64,000 bases of DNA from Gammaproteobacteria bacterium (GTDB taxonomy: Bacteria; Pseudomonadota; Gammaproteobacteria; Pseudomonadales; Pseudohongiellaceae), in the NCBI GenBank assembly GCA_009692305.1, contig SHZK01000003.1, forward strand, positions 124,001 to 188,000. Reading direction: 5' to 3'. Positions 57,799 to 64,000 of the stretch are shown piece after piece. Made by a program: the position numbers and the translations under genes. Position 1 is the first letter of the stretch, and each line of letters begins with the position of its first letter. The notes below the pieces were generated by a model that worked only from the letters and a program-made list of their open reading frames with translations, was not told the DNA's origin and did not search any database.

Positions 57799-57812
57799 AC
57801 CCCTTTGATCCT
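57799..57812. repeat. Left copy of 14-bp direct repeat flanking the esterase-like gene
   Basis: ACCCCTTTGATCCT occurs here, 12 bases beyond the 3' end of the esterase-like gene, and again at 59205-59218 beyond its 5' end, in the same orientation. The right copy is also the outer part of the 26-bp-arm palindrome at 59159-59216. Confidence 0.75.
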
Positions 57813-57824
57813 TTCCATGCCGGG

Positions 57825-59140
57825 CTATTGAGGCATCAGGTTCGTGGACGGCGTCGAGTCGGACATGATCAGCAGCATGTCGAAGCCGTGGACCATACGC
57901 ATCAGTTCGGGGTGAGTATCATCGCGCCAGCGGCCCATGATAGCGCGCAACGGGCGCAGGTCGATTAACGTGAACACGTCAGGACTGGCGGCGGCGTAGA
58001 GCGGCTCAAGTCCGGCCATGTAACCGTCCTTTGGTGTGTCGGGATGGTAGCGCCAGCCAACGGGATCCAACACGGCTACGCTCGAACCTTGGCCCGGCAG
58101 GATGGCCAACGAGAAGGCGCGTCCGCCTTCCAGCGCGGCGATTTCGGGCGCCAGCACGCCAATGTCCCATGTCTCCGTCTGGCTGCGACCGCGGATCAGG
58201 TGGGACATGCCCAGCTTCATGAACACCTGCGGGGCGCGGCCGGCGGCTTTCTCTGCTTGCCAGTGCGCGACCAGGTTGGTGCGCATGTAGGTCGAGCGCC
58301 GGATGTTGGAGTCATAACCAAGTTTGAGCGCCCACAGGCGATTGATCTCCAGCGTCTCCTCAAGCGTGGCGAGGATGCTTGTGGCTTCCGCACTATGGCC
58401 TTGCCAGGCATCACGAACGGCGCGCACGAGCGCGGGATCGCCGTTGAACGCGAAGATGTATTGCCCGTTCTTTTCCGAGGCGTGCTTGGCCCATGAGGCG
58501 GTGGATGCAGCGCGCAACCTTGCTAGCGCAGCGGCCGCCGCCTTCGGCTTCGGCATGGCTTCAAGCATGGTCATCAGCAAGCGGTCGCCGCCAACCTCAT
58601 AGTCGACGCCCCAGAACACAGGCCATCGCCCTTCACAGCGGCCCGCGCCCGCGCCAGCATATCGGCCTCTTCCTGCATGCCGAAGAAGGCAGCTTCGCCG
58701 CCCCTGACCGAGAATTGTTCGATAAGCCCGGCAACGCCCTTGCGCGCCGATGCATCGAGCGCGCCGGCCATCGGGGGTGACACTTCGATGATGAATTTCG
58801 AATAGCCAGTCGGCGCGAGCGCTTCGAACAGCTGTCCCGCCAGCATCGGGTTCTCGGCGATGCCGTGCTCTTCGCCGAGCAGGAAGAACTGGGCGGCGCG
58901 GCCTTCGGCGACCAGCTTGTCCCACGCCGGGCCGGAGAAGACGCCATTGGCATAGTTCAACGTGAGTGCGGTGGTCTTTGCTGTCTCGGTCAGGCGCTCG
59001 ACCCATGTCGCTGGCGCAGCGGGGATTTGTTCAAGCTGCGGCGCCGGCTGGGCGGGAACGTCGACCTGTGATACTGCAAGTGGCGCCTGAACGTACGCCG
59101 CGAATGCCAACGCGATAATCCCGATTCTCGAAGCCCGCAT
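57825..59140 (-). pseudogene. Erythromycin-esterase-like exported protein, frameshifted
   Basis: Two frames together make one protein. The first (59140 to about 58625) has a signal peptide (MRASRIGIIALAFAAYVQAP), TWVERLTETAKTTALTLNYA and FFLLGEEHGIAENPMLAGQL, the GEExHG-like motif of the EreA/ChaN-like superfamily. The second (about 58625 to 57825) has PVFWGVDYEVGGDRLLMTML, QVFMKLGMSHLIRG and HGFDMLLIMSDSTPSTNLMP. One extra base near 58621-58626 would rejoin them into 438 residues. The gene is visibly richer in G+C than its neighbours and is bracketed by a 14-bp direct repeat, which suggests acquisition. Function is uncertain; an esterase or other metal-dependent hydrolase of the periplasm is the best guess. 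Confidence 0.75.
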
Positions 59141-59158
59141 GAATCCACCTCTCACCAT

Positions 59159-59216
59159 GATCAAAGGGGTCAGAGTACTTTGATCTATAAATCAAAGTTC
59201 TCTGACCCCTTTGATC
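59159..59216. repeat. 58-bp palindrome (26-bp arms, 6-base loop)
   Basis: The left arm 59159-59184 (GATCAAAGGGGTCAGAGTAC...) and right arm 59191-59216 are complementary except at one position, with loop CTATAA. It begins 18 bases upstream of the esterase-like ATG and ends 20 bases after the methyltransferase stop. Shape and GGGGTCAGAG core resemble palindromic repeats mobilised by REP-associated tyrosine transposases, but no such transposase is in the window. As an RNA it would also form a strong hairpin between the two genes. Confidence 0.8.
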
Positions 59217-59236
59217 CTGAATTCTATATATTCTTG

Positions 59237-60076
59237 TTACTTTGCCGGTTTAACAAACTTCAAGGTCATGCGATCGCTCTCGCCAATCGCCGCGTATTTA
59301 GCTCGATCCACATCACCCAGACGATAGTTAGGAGCCAGCGTCCACACGCCTTCGGGATGCACTGTCGAATCTTTTGGATTCGCATTGATTTCTGACTTGT
59401 CCACCAATTCAAATCCTGCGGCGGTCGCCACTTCAATTACATACTGTTCAGTGACATAACCGGTAGTGCGCATAACGTCCATGCCGGCATCAGGTTTGGC
59501 GCGATGCTCAACCACGCCCAGCACGCCACCAGGTTTCAGTGCCGCATAAAATGCCGCGAAGAACTCATGTTCCTGCCCGGCCATAATCCAGTTATGAACA
59601 TTGCGAAAGGTCATGGCCAGATCCGCGCTTGCAGCCGGGGCGATGGCTACTTCATGGGGTGGGTTCAGGTGGCGTACTGTGATCTTGCCGTACAGTTCAG
59701 GATCCGCAGTAATTTTTTCTTCAAAAGCCTGCAGATTAGGTGGCATGTAGGATGCCGATGCATTGGGCGAGAAATGCGCGGCGTAGTATTTACCATGGTC
59801 GCGCACAAAAGGTGCAACGATTTCCGTATACCAGCCAGTGGAAGGCAGGATTTCTATCACCGTCATGTCCGCGCGCAGACCGAAGAATTGCAAGGTTTCT
59901 ACCGGATGTCGAAATTCGTTGCGGGCAATATTGGTGGCGCTGCGGTGCGAGCCTACAGCCAGTTCTTCCAGCGTCAGGGCGGTGGCGCCACTGTGATTTT
60001 CGTCCGCTAAAATTTGGCAAGCGAACAAGGCGCTGCCGAGTAAGAACGATGTAATGAATGCTGATTTGCGCTGCAT
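59237..60076 (-). CDS. SAM-methyltransferase-like protein with export signal
   Basis: From the ATG at 60076 (GAGG upstream) the product is 279 residues. It starts with a signal sequence MQRKSAFITSFLLGSALF then ACQILADE; LFAC could be a lipobox. The body resembles class I methyltransferases: a motif I-like VIEILPSTGWYTEIVAPFV with fewer glycines than usual, ADLAMTFRNVHNW and YAALKPGGVLGVVEHRA. This matches the predicted methyltransferase group (COG4798-like) known to carry signal peptides. A SAM-dependent enzyme outside the cytoplasm is unexpected, so the domain may have another role. Confidence 0.78.
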   Translation of the reverse strand: MQRKSAFITSFLLGSALFACQILADENHSGATALTLEELAVGSHRSATNIARNEFRHPVETLQFFGLRADMTVIEILPSTGWYTEIVAPFVRDHGKYYAAHFSPNASASYMPPNLQAFEEKITADPELYGKITVRHLNPPHEVAIAPAASADLAMTFRNVHNWIMAGQEHEFFAAFYAALKPGGVLGVVEHRAKPDAGMDVMRTTGYVTEQYVIEVATAAGFELVDKSEINANPKDSTVHPEGVWTLAPNYRLGDVDRAKYAAIGESDRMTLKFVKPAK

Positions 60077-60244
60077 GGGCTGGCCTCGACGTTGCTGATG
60101 GAGATAAATATTGGAGCGGGTTAGATTTTGGAACTGCTTGAATTTTGTCATGAATCCCGCGGCAAGGCTACTTCTTCAAAGGTGCCATGGGTGAGAATAC
60201 GCCGGAATTACTATAGTCTTGGCGCCTGTAAATTTATCCAGATC

Positions 60245-60274
60245 AAAAAAAAGCCCCCGTTGGGGATTGGGGGC
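60245..60274 (-). terminator. Rho-independent terminator on the minus strand
   Basis: On the minus strand GCCCCC (60274-60269), a 10-base loop and GGGGGC (60258-60253) are followed by eight T residues (60252-60245): a canonical intrinsic terminator pointing left. No minus-strand gene ends here; it lies 170 bases upstream of the methyltransferase ATG and inside the divergent interval with the YyaL-like gene. It may end a small RNA, act as an attenuator in the methyltransferase leader, or block read-through. Confidence 0.75.
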
Positions 60275-60377
60275 GAGAAGGGCACATACCTAGGATCCTC
60301 GTATCGAGAATCCAGAATCGAGGAGATTCAAATAACAGACAGGACAGAGCGCAAAAAACTTTCATCACCTCCAACTT

Positions 60378-62762
60378 ATGCAGGAGCAACATCCAATCGA
60401 CGCTTTTGATACGCCCGCTAAAACCGATAAACCCGACACACTCGAAACGCAGTTGCGCCGTATCGAAGCGGCCAAGACTGGCAGCTATGTGAAGCGCACC
60501 GAACATCTCGATGCGGCAGGTAAGACCTTATTTATCAATCGGTTAATTCGGGAAGACTCGCCCTATTTGTTGCAGCATGCGCACAATCCCGTGAACTGGT
60601 ACGCCTGGAGCACCGAGGCGTTCACAACTGCGCAGCGCGAACACAAACCGATTTTCCTCTCTATTGGTTACTCCACCTGTCATTGGTGTCATGTGATGGA
60701 AGTCGAAAGCTTCGATAATGTGGCAGTTGCCACGCTACTGAATCAGCATTTCATCAGCATCAAATTGGACCGGGAACAGTTTCCCGACATTGATGAAGTG
60801 TATATGACCGGAGTACAGATCATGTCCGGTCAAGGTGGCTGGCCGATGTCGAATTTCCTGCTGGCTGATGGCAAGCCATTCTTCGGTGCCACCTATTTTC
60901 CAGCGGCGGGTTTTACCCATGTGCTGAAGCAGGTCGTAGATGCCTGGCAGCATAAATATGCTGAGCTGGAAAGCAGCGCTGTCCAGATCAGTGCCGCCAT
61001 TGATCGTTATCTGTCCGCGCGGCAACCCGCTACTGCCCTGAGTTCGCAGTTGGAAGAATCCATGTTGCAGGCACTGTTGCAGCGCGAGGATCGCAGTTAT
61101 GGCGGTCTCGCAGGGGCGCCTAAATTTCCGCAGGAACCGTTGCTTTTGTTGATGCTTGATCGCGTGCGGCGCAAGCGCGAGCTGCAAACTCTGGCCTTTG
61201 TCGAACGCGCCCTGGAAGGAATGGCGTCAGGTGGCATCTATGATCAGGTGGCAGGCGGATTTCATCGTTATAGCGTAGATGCCGAATGGTTGGCACCACA
61301 CTTCGAGAAGATGCTGTACAACCAGTCGCAATTGGGACTGGTGTATTTGCAGGCATGGCAGCTCTCGCAAAACCCATGGTTGCGGCGAGTCTGCGAGCAA
61401 ACCCTGAACTATGTCGTGCGCGACATGCAAATTCCGGAAGGAGGTTTCTATTCAGCGACAGATGCAGACAGTGAAGGCGAAGAAGGAACTTTCTTCGTCT
61501 GGAGCCTTGCGCAACTGGAAGCTGTGTTAACAGCAGATGAGATGCAACTGGCGCGGCATGTTTACGACATCAGCGCGAGCGGCAATTTTGAAGGCGGAAA
61601 TATTCTCAGTTTGCGGAAAAATCTGGCGCAATTGGCGACCAGCTCTGGACGCACAGACTTTTATCCGGCACTTGATGCAGTGCTGCGCAAATTATTCGCG
61701 GCCCGCGAACAACGCTTGCACCCACTGCGGGATGACAAACTGATCGTGGCATGGACCGGCGCCATGGTCACAACTCTCGCGCGAGCAGCGTACGCGCTGG
61801 CAAATACTGATTGGCTCGCGGCCGCAGAACGTGCCGTACAGTTAGTCTGGAGTAAAAACGTCGAGGTAAGCGCGCAAGGCTTGCGCTGCCGCCGCATTTA
61901 TCTCGATGGCGCAGTCTCCATCAATGGCCAACTGGAAGACTATGTAAACCTGGTCGAGGCCTTGCTTGCCTTGTTCGATATCACATCGAAGACTGTCTAT
62001 CTGCAGCAGGCGAGGGATATATTCGCCGCCGCACTCACGGAATTTTGGGACGGGGATTCCGGCAGTTTTTACCTGAGCCCGCAGCAACTCGCAGGACCAC
62101 AACTGACTCGATCAAGAAGTGCTACAGATGGTGCTACCTTGTCCGCCGTGGCGACGGCACTGCAATGTCTCATCAGCTTGCAACAGCGATCTGCAATCAT
62201 TGATCAGGCTAACACGTCTCTTAGAGATGACCTGGAACCAAAAATCCACGCATGTTTCACGGCGCTAAGCGGTGCAGTGAACGAAAACCCGATGAGCCAT
62301 CCGAGCGTGCTGCGAGCACTCGCTAGGCAACAGCGAGGCAGCATCGACAATATTCAATTCGCCGGCAATGGCCGCGCCAGACTCGCTGTGCGCACGCAAG
62401 CGCGGGATGACACGCAAGCGCAATTCCAGATAACGCTGACTCTGCAGGAAGGATTGCATGTGACTGCGCCCAGTGCGGACACTGCAGCGAACGATTTCGT
62501 CCCCTTGCAAATCAAGGTCGCAGAATCCGAAGCGCACTGGCAACTCGAATCCTGCGAATATCCAGTGACCGCAGATAAATTACAAAATTCCGATGGAACT
62601 TCAGTGTCGATCTACACAGGAAATGCAGTAATTCTTGCTCGCTTCATCAGAACAAAAAAATCCTCAGACGCACTGACCGGTTCGATCGGTTTCCAAGTGC
62701 GCGTGCAATTATGTAATGATCAAAATTGTCTGTTGCCAGAGATTGCAAATTTTCGTTGTTGA
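60378..62762 (+). CDS. YyaL-type thioredoxin-domain protein fused to a DsbD-alpha-like domain
   Basis: A 794-residue protein. After about 50 unfamiliar residues comes the DUF255 thioredoxin-like domain ([20 protein letters not shown], then [10 protein letters not shown] with C101/C104 and [20 protein letters not shown]), followed by a six-hairpin glycosidase-like region ([70 protein letters not shown]), the usual YyaL/SSP411 layout. The last 130 residues resemble nDsb[15 protein letters not shown] and [15 protein letters not shown] with C779/C784. No signal peptide is obvious. The ATG at 60378 lacks a ribosome-binding site, so a later start is possible. Confidence 0.85.
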   Translation: MQEQHPIDAFDTPAKTDKPDTLETQLRRIEAAKTGSYVKRTEHLDAAGKTLFINRLIREDSPYLLQHAHNPVNWYAWSTEAFTTAQREHKPIFLSIGYSTCHWCHVMEVESFDNVAVATLLNQHFISIKLDREQFPDIDEVYMTGVQIMSGQGGWPMSNFLLADGKPFFGATYFPAAGFTHVLKQVVDAWQHKYAELESSAVQISAAIDRYLSARQPATALSSQLEESMLQALLQREDRSYGGLAGAPKFPQEPLLLLMLDRVRRKRELQTLAFVERALEGMASGGIYDQVAGGFHRYSVDAEWLAPHFEKMLYNQSQLGLVYLQAWQLSQNPWLRRVCEQTLNYVVRDMQIPEGGFYSATDADSEGEEGTFFVWSLAQLEAVLTADEMQLARHVYDISASGNFEGGNILSLRKNLAQLATSSGRTDFYPALDAVLRKLFAAREQRLHPLRDDKLIVAWTGAMVTTLARAAYALANTDWLAAAERAVQLVWSKNVEVSAQGLRCRRIYLDGAVSINGQLEDYVNLVEALLALFDITSKTVYLQQARDIFAAALTEFWDGDSGSFYLSPQQLAGPQLTRSRSATDGATLSAVATALQCLISLQQRSAIIDQANTSLRDDLEPKIHACFTALSGAVNENPMSHPSVLRALARQQRGSIDNIQFAGNGRARLAVRTQARDDTQAQFQITLTLQEGLHVTAPSADTAANDFVPLQIKVAESEAHWQLESCEYPVTADKLQNSDGTSVSIYTGNAVILARFIRTKKSSDALTGSIGFQVRVQLCNDQNCLLPEIANFRC

Positions 62763-62789
62763 AAAGAATACAGATAGTCGAAGGGGCGG

Positions 62790-62887
62790 GAGTCGGGGAA
62801 GCATGGCGGGGATGCGCGAGGCATGGATGCCGAGCCCAAGCCTACATGGATGTATTCACGGCGGGCCCCGTGATGCTTCCCCGACTC
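62790..62887. repeat. 98-bp inverted-repeat element
   Basis: GAGTCGGGGAAGCAT (62790-62804) is repeated as its exact complement at 62873-62887. The interior contains CATGGATGCCGAGCCCAAGC and CTACATGGATGTATTCACGG, which has the look of a dispersed intergenic repeat. It lies between the convergent YyaL-like and sirtuin genes. The small frames across it are not credible proteins. Confidence 0.7.
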
Positions 62888-62935
62888 GCGACCCGTTCGG
62901 GCAGGATCAAAAAACTAAATTAATTTGACAGCCAA

Positions 62936-63649
62936 CTAGCCCGAACTCGACAAAATACCTTCAAAAAATGCTGGCACAATCTCGGAAGCCTTCCCATACA
63001 CATGCTCGTCAAACCCCGAGCCTGTGACTTCCAGATTCAACTCCACCGTATGCGCGCGTGCAATCTTCGCGCTCTGATAAAACCCGGACGCAGGATACAC
63101 ATTGCCTGACGTTCCTATCGCAACAAACAGGTCGCAGCCTTTTAGTGCCAGGTTTATTTCATGCATATGCAATGGCATTTCTCCAAACCAGACAATATGC
63201 GGTCGCAGGTTTCCAGGCGAACGACAGCAGCGACATTCAGTTTCGAAGACAAGATCTTCCCGTATATCGAACACGAGTTTTGAATTTAGGCAGCGCATCT
63301 TCAGAATTTCACCGTGCATGTGCAGCAGTTTTTTGCTGCCCGCACGCTCGTGCAAGTTATCAATGTTCTGGGTGATGAGAACAAAATTGCCGAGAAAATC
63401 GTGCTCGAATTTGGCCAGAGCGGAATGGGCAGGGTTGGGTCTGATCTCGGGAGACAAAATCTGGCGGCGACGCTGGTTATAAAATTCATAGACCAGTGGT
63501 GGATTGCGCTCAAATCCCTCCGGAGTGGCAACCTCATCCACCCGGTGGTTTTCCCACAAGCCGTCGGCGGCGCGGAAGGTTTGGATACCGGATTCGGCGG
63601 AAATACCGGCGCCGGTGAGAACCACAATCGACTGGAGAGGTTTGCGCAT
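62936..63649 (-). CDS. cobB: NAD-dependent protein deacylase, sirtuin (CobB type)
   Basis: Removes acyl groups from lysines using NAD. The 237-residue product has [20 protein letters not shown], the Tyr and Arg of class III desuccinylases in [25 protein letters not shown], the catalytic His in [13 protein letters not shown], a zinc site with RCL and [18 protein letters not shown] and [14 protein letters not shown]. It closely follows E. coli CobB motifs, lacking the longer N-terminal arm. It is divergent from bcp. Confidence 0.93.
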   Translation of the reverse strand: MRKPLQSIVVLTGAGISAESGIQTFRAADGLWENHRVDEVATPEGFERNPPLVYEFYNQRRRQILSPEIRPNPAHSALAKFEHDFLGNFVLITQNIDNLHERAGSKKLLHMHGEILKMRCLNSKLVFDIREDLVFETECRCCRSPGNLRPHIVWFGEMPLHMHEINLALKGCDLFVAIGTSGNVYPASGFYQSAKIARAHTVELNLEVTGSGFDEHVYGKASEIVPAFFEGILSSSG

Positions 63650-63690
63650 GCTGCGATCATAACAAGGGCATGGATTTTGCGACAGCCCGC

Positions 63691-63718
63691 TAGTGAATGT
63701 CTCCGCAGTCGGTATAAT
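63691..63718 (+). promoter_or_regulatory. Probable promoter for bcp
   Basis: A perfect TATAAT at 63713-63718 is preceded, 16 bases upstream, by a weak TAGTGA at 63691-63696. It lies 77 bases ahead of the bcp ATG and downstream of the divergent sirtuin start. Confidence 0.5.
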
Positions 63719-63794
63719 GCCGCAGCATCTGAATATTGCTCAGCTGCCAAAGTCTGGTTGGATCAAACAGACTTCCATCGAAGGGAAAAAATTC

Positions 63795-64000
63795 ATGAAC
63801 GCTCCCAAAATTGGCAACCTGGCACCCACATTTACACTGACTGATCATGCAGGCAAAAAAATCAGTCTGAAGGATTGCCAGGGCAAGGCTAATGTTGTGC
63901 TGTATTTCTATCCCAAGGCGATGACGCCAGGATGTACAGTACAGGCATGCGGGCTGCGCGACAGCAAGCAACAATTGGCGCAGCTGGATACAATCGCACT
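63795..64000 (+). CDS. bcp: Thioredoxin-dependent peroxiredoxin Bcp, 5' part only
   Basis: The ATG at 63795, behind AAGGGA, opens 68 codons that run off the window: MNAPKIGNLAPTFTLTDHAG, SLKDCQGKANVVLYFYPKAM, then TPGCTVQACGLRDSKQQLAQ. The peroxidatic Cys of PGCT and the resolving Cys five residues later are those of the BCP/PrxQ subgroup, which reduces peroxides with thioredoxin. The usual sequence here is TPGCT after PK; Ala-Met between them is slightly unusual. Confidence 0.92.
   Translation, partial: MNAPKIGNLAPTFTLTDHAGKKISLKDCQGKANVVLYFYPKAMTPGCTVQACGLRDSKQQLAQLDTIA

Noticed and set aside
62716-62928. Small plus-strand frames over the 98-bp element
   Set aside because: They are read through an inverted repeat after the end of a real gene and look like by-products of repeat sequence.

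Overview
The window looks like chromosomal DNA of a gammaproteobacterium from the Pseudomonadales/Cellvibrionales neighbourhood, probably an aerobic heterotroph. The evidence is gene order rather than any ribosomal marker: apaG-rsmA-pdxA-surA-lptD facing amgK-murU-djlA; rpe-trpE-trpG-trpD-trpC next to crp, an OsmC-type gene and coq7; purD-purH-fis-dusB-prmA-accC-accB-aroQ; and fabB-fabA. All of these runs are familiar from pseudomonads and relatives. No rRNA, CRISPR array, complete insertion sequence or prophage is visible. One tRNA gene (Thr, anticodon TGT) is present.

Layout. 1-6087 (minus strand): an outer-membrane and rRNA-maturation run ending in lptD. 6302-8873 (plus): peptidoglycan recycling (amgK, murU) and a DnaJ-type co-chaperone. 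9001-15286: rpe and the trp genes, interrupted by an opposite-strand photolyase and lacking gph. 15310-16638: crp (apparently frameshifted at its 5' end) divergent from an OsmC-like gene, followed by a structured 147-bp inverted-repeat element. 17027-29562 (minus): ubiquinone, purine, fis-dusB, a zinc-ribbon protein, prmA, accCB, aroQ, a lone DsbD alpha domain, then fabB and fabA. 29743-33727 (plus): nucleotide-sugar genes manC, galU, manB and a small monooxygenase-like gene. 33770-36759 (minus): an acetyltransferase, pgi and a sterol-desaturase-type hydroxylase. 36760-37717: a degenerate stretch and tRNA-Thr. 37885-41937: a long SAICAR-synthase-like protein, a DPP-IV-like lipoprotein peptidase and an NTF2-fold protein.

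From about 41947 the window becomes more accessory: an OPA-family transporter, small stress-type proteins, a degenerate GGDEF protein, and an acyl-CoA catabolic cluster (crotonase, family III CoA-transferase, SDR, thiolase, acyl-CoA dehydrogenase, MFS transporter, AMP-forming ligase). Next come a class II haloalkane dehalogenase, two secreted proteins, a frameshifted erythromycin-esterase-like gene of different base composition bracketed by repeats, a methyltransferase with an export signal, a YyaL-type thioredoxin protein fused to a DsbD-alpha-like domain, a second inverted-repeat element, a sirtuin and the start of bcp.

The most interesting non-coding signals are three palindromic or inverted-repeat elements (16784-16930, 59159-59216, 62790-62887), four unrelated short tandem repeats at gene edges, a minus-strand terminator with no obvious upstream gene at 60245-60274, and two apparent one-base frameshifts that share the same GGCCAT context, which may indicate a systematic sequence error. 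I did not find a clearly new multi-gene system. The best leads are the repeat elements, the bracketed esterase cassette and the two DsbD-alpha domains found without DsbD.
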